From contig OZ018323.1 in the NCBI GenBank assembly GCA_963969495.1, forward strand, positions 76,341,583-76,405,582: a stretch of 64,000 nt of DNA, in the 5' to 3' direction. Made by a program: the position numbers and the translations under genes. Below the pieces are notes generated by a model. That model was not told where the DNA came from. It did not search any database and worked only from the letters and a program-made list of their open reading frames with translations. Source of the DNA: Ceratothoa steindachneri. Its lineage: Eukaryota; Arthropoda; Malacostraca; Isopoda; Cymothoidae. Below, piece after piece: positions 44,931-55,315 of this stretch (the stretch's first letter is position 1; every line of letters begins with the position of its first letter).

Positions 44931-47900
44931 TTAAGCAGCATCCAACGGTCTTCTTGTTAATGGAGCAGGCAGCCTTCGTAGCTCCGGACATTCTTCAAAT
45001 GATTTGCCAATTTTTGATTTGAATGAATTTATTGACCTTGCATAGACTGTTTGGTCATCTAAATTGTTCCATTCATCAATAACTCTTTGACTAAAGGAGA
45101 ACTTTCTGATATTCAATCTTGATCTATCCTTAAAGATTTTCAGGCCATGACCTCTAGTTCTTCTATCATCAATTATTGTAAAAAAATCTTCCTTTCTTAA
45201 TCCTTCATAACCATGCATTATCTTAAAAATCTCTATCAAATCACTTCTATGTCGTCTCATTTCCAATGTCATAAGATTACAACTTCTTAATCTATTTTCA
45301 TATGATTCATTTCTTAAATCAGTTATCATTTTAGTAGTTCTTCTTTGCACTTTTTCTATATTATCTATGCCTTGTTGATTAGTCGGCCTGCATGCCTGTG
45401 AACAATATTCCAAAATAGGTCTGACTAAGCTTTTGTAAAGATTTATAATATTAAATTTTGACGTTGTCAATTGTTCTTTTTATTGTCCCCAGAACATAAT
45501 TTGCTTTATAAACAATTTTGGCTATGTGCTCACTTGGTTTTAAAGTATTATGTACTATTACACCTAAATCCTTTTCTGTAACAGCATTTTGAATATTTTC
45601 TTGTGCTAGGCTATATACAGCATTTACATTATTAAATCTTACATTTATAGTTTAACACTTTATAACATTGAAAATCATCTGCCAATCTTCTGACCATTTA
45701 TGAAGTTTTTTTAAGTCTTCCTGAAGCACTCTAATTTCCTTATCATTTGAGCTAGTCCCGAAGATCTTTATATCATCAGCAAATTTTAGAATATTTGATT
45801 TAATATTTTTTTCAATATCATTAATAAATACTAGGAATAATATTGGCCACAATACTAAACCTTGCGGCACACCACTACTTATATTACTCCAAGTCAATTT
45901 TTGCCCTTGTATTACAACTCTTTGCCTTCTAGAAGTTAGCCATTCACCTATCCATCTCACTATTCCTTCTCCAAAACCATGACTCCTCAATTTGAGTAAT
46001 AATCTCTGATGAGGCACCTTATCAAATGCTTTCGCAAAATCCAGGTATATGATATCTACTGGGTACCCTTCATCAACATATTTAGTTACCTTTTCAAAAA
46101 ATGTAAGTAGATTTGTCAGACAAGACTTTTTAAGTAAAAAACCATGTTGACTATTTTTAATTATATTCCTTTCTAATAGGTGTTTTAACATATCTTATCT
46201 AAGTAATTTTTCAAAAACTTTGCTGACTTGGGATGTTAAACTGACTGGTCTATAGAATGATACTGAATTTTTTGGTGCTCTTGACCCTTTATAGATTGGA
46301 GTAATGTTCGCTTCTTTCTAGTCACTTGGTATTTGTCCATGCACATAACTGTGATTAAACATAATTTCCAATGGCTTTGATATCAAATGTTTAAGGTTTC
46401 TGAGGACTATATTAAAAATTTGTTCATTTCCAGGTGCTTTTTCTGGATCTAAGTCTGCTAAAATTTTATGTATAGCAGTCTCGGATAAATCAACATCATT
46501 CAACATATCATTTCCATCATACATTATTTTTGGTTGTGGCATATTTTCTAGCCTTTCACTTGTAAAAACAGATGTAAAATATTCATTAAATTTATTTGCC
46601 ATTTGGAGATACTCTGTTACAGTTTCACCATTTTCATTTTCTAAAGGTCCAACCTCCTCCTTAACAGTTAATTTGCTTCTTACATATTTATAGTAGATTT
46701 GGGGGTTTCTCTTAATCTGCCTTGAAATTTTCCGTTCAAACTTTCTCTTGGCTTTTCTTATTTCTTTTTGTAATTCTTTCATTGCATTTTATATCTTTCA
46801 TTGTGTTGAAAGTCTGGATTTTCTCTATATCTTTTCCAACATCTAGTTTTGTTTTTTTCTTTTTTTTGCTATATGTATATTCCACCAAGGTGGCTCAGGT
46901 TTCGCTTTGCTTCTTATCTTTAGTGGAACACAAATTTATTTTTCTGTCATGTTCTTTTTTAAATAAATCCCACATTTCATATACATTTTTATCTTTAAAA
47001 ATTTTGATCCAGTCAATCTTTCTAAATTCTTCTTCTAATTTGTTGGCAAAGATATACTAAATTGCACAATATCGTGATCACTACCACTAAAATGTGATTT
47101 TACTTTAACATTGTCCACTAGATTATCATTTGAGGTTAATACTAAATCTAAAATACTGTCCTGTCGCGTTGGTTCTTCTACATGCTGTGTGAGAAAATTA
47201 TCCATAGTTAAATCAAGAAAGTCCCAGGCTTTTTCCTCTGCATGCAAAGAGTCCCAATCTATCATCCTATAATTAAAATCACCTGCGATAACAATATTTT
47301 CTTCTCTTTGGCAAACTGTTCCAAGAATTTGAAATAAACTATCTTTTTCTACTTGTGATGCTGATGTACTTAAATAACATCCTCCAATAACAATATTGCT
47401 GTTGTTTACATTACTTTTTATCTTACACCATGCTGACTCCGTGTTTTCATTGTTTGTCAAGTCCTCTATTAATGTCGCTTTGAGTTCTGATTTAACATAC
47501 ATCAAAACTCCTCCTCCTCTGTTACCTGTCTGTCTATCTTTTCTAAATGTGTCATAATTTCTCAGTTTTATTTCTGCTTCCCCACATGCTGCGTGAGAAA
47601 ATTATCCATAGTTAAATCAAGAAAGTCCCGGGCTTCTCCCTCTGCATGCAAAGAGTCCCAATCTATCATCCTATAATTAAAATCACCTGCGATAACAATA
47701 TTTTCTTCTCTTTGGCAAACTGTTCCAAGAATTTGAAATAAACTATCTTTTTCTACTTGTGATGCTGATGTACTTAAATAACATCCTCCAATAACAATAT
47801 TGCTGTTGTTTACATTACTTTTTATCTTACACCATGCTGACTCCGTGTTTTCATTGTTCGTCAAGTCCTCTATTAATGTCACTTTGAGTTCTGATTTAAC

Positions 47901-48236
47901 ATACATCAAAACTACTCCTCCTCTGTTACCTGTCTGTCTATCTTTTCTAAATGTGTCATAATTTCTCAGTTTTATTTCTGCTTCCCCAATTTTACTTGAT
48001 GCCCATGATTCAGTAATTATTATTATATCTGGGTCTTTTTCATAAACATATGCATGTAGGTAAGGTACTTTATTAACTATACTTCTTGCATTAATCAAAA
48101 CTGCTTTCAATTTTTTGTTTATCCTAGGACTATTTTCCTTAAAACTAAGTTTATTTACAATAATATCTTGCTGGCTTACTGATGCTCTCTTTGGTTCGGC
48201 ACCTTTTGAACTACTTTTCCTCGGCTTATTATCCAT
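44931..48236 (-). pseudogene. LINE ORF2: endonuclease and reverse transcriptase
   Basis: ORF2 opens at 48236 (MDNKPRKSSSKGAEPKRASV). Endonuclease: VLINARSIVNKVPYLHAYVY, IIIITESWASSKIG, IVIAGDFNYRMIDWDSL, and in the second copy SGSDHDIVQFSIS, so Asn, Glu, Asp and His of the active site are present. The duplication shifts the frame. RT: RKAKRKFERKISRQIKRNPQ and DLDPEKAPGNEQIFN (46782-46318); then YLDFAKAFDKVPHQRLLLKL and ILKFADDIKIFG (46191-45652) with intact catalytic Asp residues. The C-terminus 45470-44931 has IEKVQRRTTKMITDLRNESY and SQRVIDEWNNL. Two more frame breaks (about 46200-46320 and 45470-45650) disable it, but divergence is modest. Confidence 0.86.
47181..47988 (-). repeat. 404-bp direct tandem duplication inside the LINE endonuclease
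   Basis: 47181-47584 and 47585-47988 are nearly identical, differing at only about ten positions. Period 404 is not a multiple of three, so it shifts the frame and duplicates the GDFN block. Confidence 0.95.
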
Positions 48237-49108
48237 TTTTTTGGATTTTGAGAACCTTGTCTCTTCTCTTTTAGCTGATTTCTTAATTTAAAATCTTCTT
48301 CCTGCTGCTCCTTGGTTCTATCTGAGTCAACATAAATACCTTTCCATTCTGGTATATTATCAAGTATTTTTGTTTTATTCAAAATTTTGTATTTCTGGTC
48401 CCTATCCTTCACTTTTACAAACATCATCTTCGGCTTATTTCTATAATTTTCCTTCTTTGGCAACCTTTTTGCCTCAAATACATCAATATTTCCGACTTGT
48501 AAAATATTTGAAAGTTTATTCAATATATCCCTGTCATCATTCGCATTCTGCAAATTCTTTTTATTAATTTCCCTGATGTCCATCTCACTAATTTGTTTCA
48601 TATTCTTTATTATCAAGCAATTCTCTTTTTCTTGTCTTCTATTTTCAAAAAACTCGTCTCTAGCTATTTTCTTTATATTTCCTCTGAATTCTTCATTTTT
48701 TACCTGAATCACATCTTCAACCTTATTATCAATTTCATCTACCTTTTTTTTCTATTTCATCATTTTTTGTTTTAAGTTCAGTTACCAACTTTAAGACATC
48801 TACAGCCTTAGAGTCACAGTTTGAGCAAAACCAGTGAGTTTTGCCTTTCACAATTGTTTTCAAAGCATTGTACACATCATCCTCAATTTTCTCACAAAGT
48901 GTATGGAACCAAAGTCCACAATATTCACAAAGTAAAGCAGGTTAACATAACATAATTTCACGGTTGACAAAAGCCACAAGGGCCTATCAAAAGTCATCCG
49001 CATCCGTCAAAACCCACCCACAAAAAGCACCATCGCCAGGGGAAGACTGTTTCACATTAATTTTACATTTTCCACATAAATCTGAATTTTTTGTTCTTTT
49101 ATTCACCA
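48176..49108 (-). pseudogene. LINE ORF1 with PHD-like zinc finger and coiled coil
   Basis: The start MVNKRTKNSDLCGKCKINVK (ATG ending 49108) provides the first two Cys of a PHD-type finger. After a 105-bp insertion the finger resumes (YCGLWFHTLCEKIED, KGKTHWFCSNC). A Lys/Glu/Asp-rich, probably coiled-coil stretch follows (LVTELKTKNDEIEKKVDEID). From 48712 a 178-codon frame continues with MIQVKNEEFRGNIKKIARDE and FFENRRQEKENCLIIKNM, an RNA-binding-like segment with MMFVKVKDRDQKYKIL. It ends NQREHQ inside ORF2. PHD fingers in ORF1 are known from some CR1-group LINEs. One frameshift lies near 48715-48750. Confidence 0.72.
48943..49048 (-). mobile_element. LINE 3' tail fragment inserted in ORF1
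   Basis: AACATAACATAATTTCACGG and the stem-loop complement GCCACAAGGGCCTATC match 54960-55072 in reverse. It splits the PHD finger. Confidence 0.88.
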
Positions 49109-49384
49109 TTTTGCAATATCAAGCCTAGAGCAGTAAAAGGACTATATAGCACCGGTTTGTTATTTATTTACACAGAAAAACTAAGTTAAATATTTCAAAA
49201 TTCGACTGTTGGTGTTCTTCAATCGTCACAGAGATGTTCAAGTTTTCACTCTTAACCTCCCAATCACGAAATTAGGTAAAATAACAGAACAGCAAGAGCT
49301 CAAGATCTTCCACCTCCCTCTCCGACAATCGCCAATTTGTTCATGTATAGATGATTTAATGTACCCTCTAATAGTGTAGATATT

Positions 49385-50940
49385 TTTAGTGTCATTTTAG
49401 GAGAGAAATAATTTATTCAGTATACTCAGATAACGAGTTATTGATTTCTGTCTGTAGTCTAGGTTTGAATGCCTGAAAACTTGGGGCAGTAACAGTGTTC
49501 TCGACAGTGAGAGAAGAACCTCCATCAAGGCTCAGTGTTACTGTGTTGGTCAAGGATTTTATGATAATGGCCTTGGGTACCTGTATAGGGAATTAAAGTG
49601 AAGAGATCTGTTGGTATGATAGGGAAGAGACTGTTGAATGTCTTATATGTGTATATGAGGTCATGTCTGAGATGTCCTTGCACTGAATGGAGGTTAAGTT
49701 GGTCTAGTCGTTCGTGGTATGGTCTGTCCCCAAGTCATAACATAACATAACATAATTTCACGGATGACCAAAGCCACAAGGGCCTATCAAAGGTCATCCG
49801 CATCTGTCAAAACCCCCCCACAACATAATATTATCCACCTCCTTTATAAAGATTCAAGTAGTCTTATGTCCATTTGGTAGCCAAGATTCCAAAGAGGAGA
49901 GGCGAAGTCAAGAATTGGTCAACTATCAGTCATCAAGAGTATGTCATGAACTGTGATGAGTGGTTGACCGTACTCCTAATAAGTTTGAGGTTGATGCCTC
50001 CTGCTTTATTCATCATCTCTCTAATATGCTGGTGAAATTTGAGGTCTGTTGAGATGTTGTCTCTGAGGTCCTTATTGATAGTAGCTGTCATAATAAGGGT
50101 GGGTATGTCTGTATCAAGAGAATCTTAGGCGGCCGGTATTCTCTGCAGCGAATTTCAAGCACCACAAAGAGGTGGTGCCATACAGTGTAGCGATGTCACG
50201 TTTGCAAGGTATTGATGCCTCTGGTTTCACTCAATGAGGAGGAAGAAAGACTGAAGAATAACGTGGGTCATCTGCGAAGATGACATACTTGCAGGTCAAT
50301 TATGAGCCAATGTGGTTGATAAATATGAGGAAAAATAGTGGTCCCCTGGGGCAACCCAATCAGGAACTGCCATTCTGTACTCACCATTCCACTGATGCAA
50401 ACCCTCATTGTTCAGCCACAAAGGAAGCTTTCAATCCATCTGTACAGATTTCCTGCAATGCGAATTGCCTTAGGGTTTGTCGAGAAGAATGCTTTTCAGA
50501 AGTCAAAAAGTATCAGGTCTACTGTCTCACCTTGGTCAAACTGTTGGGTCGTATAGCCATACTGGTTGTGGTAAAAAATTATATGGGAATCAAGGAAGTT
50601 GTATAAAGTCTTAGTGATGAGTCATTCGATTGATTAACCTAACACTGACGTGGGGCTTACAGGGTGCTAGTTCAAGTGTTGGGACTTGCAGCCTTTCTAA
50701 AGATTGGTGAGACATGAGACACCAGGTGAGTGAACCTTCCAATTTGGGAGACTAAAGCAGCAGTGAGGGACATCTGGAAGAGCATGGTTATAGGTAAAGC
50801 AAGTTCTGTGGCACATTCCTTGAGTAATCATGGGTAAAGGCAATCAGGACCCATCGTTCTGACAAGCTTCAAGGAACTGAGAAGTTTGATCACTTCTGTT
50901 AAGATAATGGAGACAGTGTTGATGACATTGAATCCTGTCT
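49385..50940 (-). pseudogene. Diverged LINE RT (RT core to C-terminus)
   Basis: Minus-strand reading from 50940: MGPDCLYPxLLKECATELAL and SPIFRKAASP (RT fingers), LILFDF then KAF with PKAIRIAGNLYRWIESFL (motif A region, about 50440-50520), GLPQGTTIF and the frame-shifted VIFADD at about 50280. Then DLKFHQHIREMMNKAGGINL (50040), and the C-terminal RPYHERLDQLNLHSVQGHLR and HDLIYTYKTFNSLFP (49600-49735). A foreign tail at 49736-49822 interrupts. Frames change often. It is a different subfamily from the intact LINE. Confidence 0.75.
49736..49822 (-). mobile_element. LINE 3' tail fragment
   Basis: CATAACATAACATAACATAA then ATTTCACGGATGACC and GCCACAAGGGCCTATC, the reverse complement of the last stem-loop and tail of the 51.8 kb family, inserted in another LINE. 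Confidence 0.9.
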
Positions 50941-50975
50941 GCTAAAAAGTTTTGTCAGATACTAAATCATGCAGC

Positions 50976-51375
50976 GGTAAATATGTAAATTAGCGACTCG
51001 GCCGAAAAAGTGTTTTTTTGGTAAATATTTTCGTTCACCGCTACCGGAATATTCATGAGCGTTTGAGTCGTCTGACGTCAGAACCCCCCCCCCCATTATA
51101 ATTGACAAAACGATTAAAGGCGCTGACATGATTTGGTTAAATCATTCACCTCTGTAAACGTTAGCACATTAGTCTATAAACAATTAGGATTATATACTGG
51201 GGGGCACACCCCCCCCCCCAATTTAATGAAACTCAGGATCGTCGTAGTGTGGTTCCCATTGTGTTTACCCTCACACGAGCCGTCCCCTTAAATGTACTCC
51301 AAAAACGTGTATCATTTTGGAACACGGACGAAATAGTACGTCCCATCGTTCGAGTCGCTAATCTACATATTTACC
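50976..51375. mobile_element. Second copy of the GGTAAATATG TIR element (400 bp)
   Basis: The ends are GGTAAATATGTAAATTAGCG and, reverse-complemented, GGTAAATATGTAGATTAGCG; homology to 16561-16873 continues through the G/C palindrome region and the words GTACGTCCCATCGTTCG. The flanking octamers do not match, so it may be a rearranged copy. Confidence 0.82.
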
Positions 51376-51379
51376 ATAA

Positions 51380-51600
51380 TATATACACAAATTGATATAA
51401 CAATATGTAATTTGCCCATATACAACTTAAAAACCTTGATAACCTACCCTCCCAGGTAACCCTATACTCATCTAACCTGCACTTGAAAACATTTAAATTT
51501 GGACTGCTTATTGTATCCTGTGGTAAACCATTTCAGCAATTGGTAAACATGAAGATCAGGAGCGCCTGAAAGTGTATTTTTCTTTTGCGTGATGTTAGAA
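51380..51600 (-). pseudogene. LINE C-terminal scrap
   Basis: The minus strand reads NGLPQDTISSPNLNVFKCRL and DEY, the last conserved block of CR1/Jockey ORF2, followed by a short 3' UTR. Confidence 0.75.
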
Positions 51601-51742
51601 CATTATTCTATATACAATTATGATATACTGGGGGGGGGCACATCAGCCCCCCCCCCATTGACTGAAACTCAGGATTATCGTAGGGAGGTCCTCCAGCAGT
51701 CCCCTTGAATTTACTCCAAAAAAGTAAAACATATTTGAGTAG
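51590..51742. mobile_element. Partial GGTAAATATG-family element
   Basis: TTCTATATACAATTATGATA, the G/C palindrome and TACTCCAAAAAAGTAAAACA resemble the core of 50976-51375. Both outer ends are missing. Confidence 0.65.
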
Positions 51743-51830
51743 GAGGGGTAGATGTGTTGTGGGAGGAGTATGATCGTGTTATTAGGTCTTTGCAGGCGGG
51801 AAACTAGATACTAATAGTGGTCAGGGAATT

Positions 51831-54734
51831 ATGAGAGGACATTATAGTACTGAAAGTAGAATGGACTTGGCACATAACAGAAATAGGTTCCAAGGCGATA
51901 GAGGTGAGGTCATTCAAGTTTCAAGAGGTGCTTCAGGGATAGGGGGGTTAAATTGTTTCTATACAAATGCTCGTAGTCTTAGAAACAAGAAGGATGAGCT
52001 ATTTAGTTATATTAGCAATGAGGATATAGATATATTATGCGTTACTGAATCATGGGTTAATGAAATAGAATTTAGTGACACTATAAGTGAATTTGATTTT
52101 CAGGGCTATAATATGTACATTAGTCAAAGGACAGGTAGGATTGGTGGAGGAATAATTATCTATATAAAAAACAACATTGTTTCAAGTTTAAATACTTCAA
52201 TAAAGCAGGATGGAGTTGAGTCACTTTGGATAGATATTAGGTTCAGTAAAAATAGAATGGTGCATTTGGGAGCTTTTTACAGGCCACCTGGGCAGACCGA
52301 TGATATAGATGAACTAATGATAAGGGAAATAAGTAAGGGATGTGAAACAGATGCAGTTATTATTGGGGACTTCAACTTAAACTCTGTGGACTGGGAAAAT
52401 ATGATAGGTAGGGATAGAACAAGTGGCAGGTTCATAGAATGCTTTGAGGATAATTTTTTGAATCAATTTGTTAATGAGCCAACGAGGGGGGACAATATAT
52501 TAGATTTAGTACTTTCTAACAGTGATCATTTAGTTCAAGAATTGACTGTTGGGGAAGCATTGGGAAATAGTGACCATCAGATAGTTCGTTTTAACTTGGG
52601 AATTGAGAAGGGTAAAATAACTGAGAATGCTGAAAAAGTTCCAAATTTTCATAAGGGAGATTATGTAAAACTTCGAAGCTTGCTAAATTTGGTAGACTGG
52701 GATATAGAATTCAGAGGTAAAAATGCTTATGGGATGTGGGATACTTTCAAGCATATAATAAATGTAGTCCAAGAACAATGTATCCCAATGAAGGCCATTA
52801 GGAACAAAAGTAGGAAACCATTATGGTGGAATCAGGAGATAGCTAGAAAAATTTCAGAGAAGAAAAGGGCATATAAAAAATTACAGGTAGAAAATAATAT
52901 TCAAAATTTAAGTGATTATAGAATGGCTAGGAATGAGTTAAATAAGATTATAAAGAAGAACAAAAGGGTGTCAGAAATTAAATTAGCTCAGGATAGCAAC
53001 AAAGATCCTAGAAAGTTCTTTAGTTACTATAAAACTAATAACAAGTGTGGCAGAGTTAAAATAGGACCTATCAAATATGAAGGGTTTGTGAGAGAAACTG
53101 ATGAGGAAATAGTTGAGGTACTAAATGGTCATTTTGCATCAGTATTTACAAAAGAGAAACTAAATAGTCCTATGTATAGTACTCATAGGTCAGGAAAAGA
53201 GGTGTTTACTAACATTTGTGTGGATCGGAGGATGATAAAAGGACTAATAGGTGATTTAGATACTACCAAGGCCTCCGGCCCTGATAATATTCATTCTAGG
53301 ATACTTAAGGAAGGGGTAGAAAGTATCTCAATAGCTCTGGACAAGTTATATACTAGGTCATTGGAATATGGAGAAATACCCGATGATTGGAAGAGAGCGA
53401 ATGTAGTCCCCATTTTCAAGAAGGGTAGTAAAGAGGATCCAAATAACTTTAGACCGGTTAGCCTAACTCCTGTAGTCTGTAAAATTCTTGAGAAAATAGT
53501 TAAAAAAGGGATTTGCCAACATCTAGAGAGGGAGGGGTTAATCAGCGATGCTCAGCATGGGTTTAGATCAGGTAGATCATGTTTGACTAACTTACTAGAC
53601 TTTCTGGAGTTTGTAACAGATCAAGTAGATAAGGGAGAGAATGTAGATATAATTTACTTAGATTTTAGTAAAGCATTTGATAAGGTACCACACAGGAGAC
53701 TAGTTCATAAATTAAAAATGATTGGGATATGTGGGGGTGTTTCAAATTGGATAGCTGAGTGGCTGAAAGACAGGAAGCAAAGGGTAGTGCTAAATGGTGT
53801 AAAGTCAGAGTGGAGGGATGTTATCAGTGGGGTTCCTCAGGGATCAGTTCTCGGTCCATTATTATTTGTCATCTATATAAACGATCTTGGGGAGGCAGTT
53901 AATAATAAAGTGTCAATTTTTGCGGATGATACCAAATTAGCAGCTGTAGTTAAAGATATTGATGATAATTTTAAAGTGCAGGGGGACTTAAATAAATTGT
54001 TATCCTGGGCACATAAGTGGCAAATGACTTTCAACCTTGAAAAGTGCAAAGTTATTAACATGGGAAAAGATAATAGAGAATTTAACTATGAAATGGATGG
54101 GCATTGGCTGAGCTCAGTAGAGGATGAGAAAGATCTAGGAGTAGTAATAGATAAGTCATTAAGGTTTTCTAAGCAGTGTATTGAAGCAAGAAATAGGGCA
54201 AATAGAGTGCTGGGTTTTATTAAGAGAAATGTCAGTTACAAAAGTAAGGAGGTTATTCTTAAACTCTATAACTCTTATGTTAGGCCACATCTAGAGTACT
54301 GTATACAGGCATGGTCCCCATATTTTAGACACGATATTAACCTTCTTGAGTCAGTGCAACGGAGGGCAACAAAGATTATTCCTTCCCTGAGGCACCTTGA
54401 ATATGAAGATAGACTGAGGGTATTAAATATGTTCTCGTTCGAAAGGAGGTGTGTGAGAGGGGATATGATTGAGCTCTTTAAAATTTTTTCCGGGATAGAT
54501 AAATTGGATGTTAGCAAGTTTTTTGAGTTAGATGATGGAAATCGGACTAGAGGTCACCACTTGAAAATTAAAAAGCAAGGGTGTAGGTTGGATTTAAGAA
54601 AGTATTTTTTCACCAATAGAGTGGTAGACTTCTGGAACAAATTGCCGCAGAGGGTAGTAGGTAGTCCAAATCTAAATGTATTTAAGAGTAGGTTGGATGA
54701 GTTTATGGGAAGGGAAGGTTGTGATGGTTCCTAA
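51831..54734 (+). CDS. LINE endonuclease/reverse transcriptase, intact, 967 aa
   Basis: This is the only long intact ORF of the window. It starts at the first ATG of the open frame. Residues about 40-255 form an APE-type endonuclease: NARS with Asn46, TESW with Glu73, IIGDFNLNSVDW with Asp180 and GNSDHQIVRF with His249. Residues about 320-440 are a basic linker (KPLWWNQEIARKISEKKRAY). The reverse transcriptase at about 480-760 has GPDNIHSRILKEG, NFRPVSLTPVVCKILEKIV, motif A YLDFSKAFDKVPH with Asp611, SGVPQGSVLGPLLFV and IFADDTKLA with Asp699/Asp700. The C-terminal 200 residues carry RRATKIIPSLRHLEY and TNRVVDFWNKLPQRVV. The protein would nick chromosomal DNA and copy its own mRNA at the nick. 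With no stop or visible damage it could be active; that needs expression data. The precise clade is not certain. Confidence 0.93.
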   Translation: MRGHYSTESRMDLAHNRNRFQGDRGEVIQVSRGASGIGGLNCFYTNARSLRNKKDELFSYISNEDIDILCVTESWVNEIEFSDTISEFDFQGYNMYISQRTGRIGGGIIIYIKNNIVSSLNTSIKQDGVESLWIDIRFSKNRMVHLGAFYRPPGQTDDIDELMIREISKGCETDAVIIGDFNLNSVDWENMIGRDRTSGRFIECFEDNFLNQFVNEPTRGDNILDLVLSNSDHLVQELTVGEALGNSDHQIVRFNLGIEKGKITENAEKVPNFHKGDYVKLRSLLNLVDWDIEFRGKNAYGMWDTFKHIINVVQEQCIPMKAIRNKSRKPLWWNQEIARKISEKKRAYKKLQVENNIQNLSDYRMARNELNKIIKKNKRVSEIKLAQDSNKDPRKFFSYYKTNNKCGRVKIGPIKYEGFVRETDEEIVEVLNGHFASVFTKEKLNSPMYSTHRSGKEVFTNICVDRRMIKGLIGDLDTTKASGPDNIHSRILKEGVESISIALDKLYTRSLEYGEIPDDWKRANVVPIFKKGSKEDPNNFRPVSLTPVVCKILEKIVKKGICQHLEREGLISDAQHGFRSGRSCLTNLLDFLEFVTDQVDKGENVDIIYLDFSKAFDKVPHRRLVHKLKMIGICGGVSNWIAEWLKDRKQRVVLNGVKSEWRDVISGVPQGSVLGPLLFVIYINDLGEAVNNKVSIFADDTKLAAVVKDIDDNFKVQGDLNKLLSWAHKWQMTFNLEKCKVINMGKDNREFNYEMDGHWLSSVEDEKDLGVVIDKSLRFSKQCIEARNRANRVLGFIKRNVSYKSKEVILKLYNSYVRPHLEYCIQAWSPYFRHDINLLESVQRRATKIIPSLRHLEYEDRLRVLNMFSFERRCVRGDMIELFKIFSGIDKLDVSKFFELDDGNRTRGHHLKIKKQGCRLDLRKYFFTNRVVDFWNKLPQRVVGSPNLNVFKSRLDEFMGREGCDGS

Positions 54735-54888
54735 GTTTTGTATATATTAATATTGTTTGTATATATCTATAGCTGCATGATTTAGTTCTTGACAAGCCTT
54801 GATTGGTGATACCCTTGTTTCTGGATGCAATCCTCTGGATGTAGTTTTCCTGGGAGTTTGGGTGCCTTGAAAAAGAGGCCGCTTGACT

Positions 54889-54928
54889 CGGATGACCTAT
54901 GATGAGCCCTTGTGGCTTTTGTCATCCG
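54889..54928 (+). promoter_or_regulatory. 3' UTR stem-loop 1
   Basis: CGGATGACC pairs with TGTCATCCG around TATGATGAGCCCTTGTGGCT. It is probably a template feature recognised by the reverse transcriptase. Confidence 0.6.
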
Positions 54929-55005
54929 TTATATTATATTGTGGGGGACTTTGATTTTGTCTTCCCCTGGTGATGGTGCTTTTTGTGGGTGGGTTTTGAC
55001 GGAGG

Positions 55006-55045
55006 CGGATGACCTGTGATAGGCCCTTGTGGCTTTTGTCATCCG
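55006..55045 (+). promoter_or_regulatory. 3' UTR stem-loop 2, next to the tail
   Basis: A near-copy of stem-loop 1 (CGGATGACC ... GTCATCCG) directly before TGTAATTATGTTATG. This one is retained in all truncated copies seen in the window. Confidence 0.7.
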
Positions 55046-55046
55046 T

Positions 55047-55072
55047 GTAATTATGTTATGTTATGTTATGTT
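55047..55072 (+). repeat. (TTATG)n tail of the LINE
   Basis: AATTATGTTATGTTATGTTA: pentamer repeats instead of poly-A at the 3' end. Confidence 0.85.
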
Positions 55073-55140
55073 GGAACAGGGACGAAATATTTTGCGTCCC
55101 ATCGTTCGCGCCGCCGATCTTCATGTTTACCCAGCAATCT
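55073..55140. mobile_element. Right-end scrap of the GGTAAATATG element family
   Basis: GGAACAGGGACGAAATATTT, GCGTCCCATCGTTCGC and ATGTTTACCC resemble 51325-51375; the LINE tail abuts it, suggesting the LINE inserted into an older element. Confidence 0.6.
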
Positions 55141-55315
55141 ACCACTCTGTTGGTGAAAAATACTTTCTCACATCCAACCTACAGCTGTTTTTTAATTTTC
55201 AACATCTTACTTTGCCACTTTAATTTTTCTTTGGGTAATACTTCAGTTTAGGGGCGCACGATATTGGGCGCTGTTTCTGGGCTACAATCTAGGCCTTAGG
55301 ACTAGGGGGGGGGGG

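Larger units (their letters stand above)
44740..49340 (-). mobile_element. Nearly complete CR1/L2-like LINE with PHD-finger ORF1
   Basis: On the minus strand: 5' UTR (to about 49340), ORF1 from ATG at 49108, ORF2 overlapping it by about 60 bases in another frame, then 3' UTR to about 44740. It carries a 404-bp tandem duplication in the endonuclease and a foreign LINE tail in ORF1. The 3' UTR (44750-44930) contains the word AAACTTACCA several times. Confidence 0.82.
51745..55072 (+). mobile_element. Candidate active CR1/Jockey-like LINE
   Basis: A short 5' region, one intact ORF, a 3' UTR with two stem-loops and a (TTATG)n tail. The 5' boundary follows the end of the preceding MITE scrap and may itself be a truncation: no ORF1 is present upstream, so the copy may lack it or the family may have only one ORF. 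Confidence 0.85.

Noticed and set aside
50280..50606. 108-codon plus-strand ORF
   Set aside because: Antisense to a LINE RT whose motifs (GLPQGTTIF, FADD) are on the minus strand.
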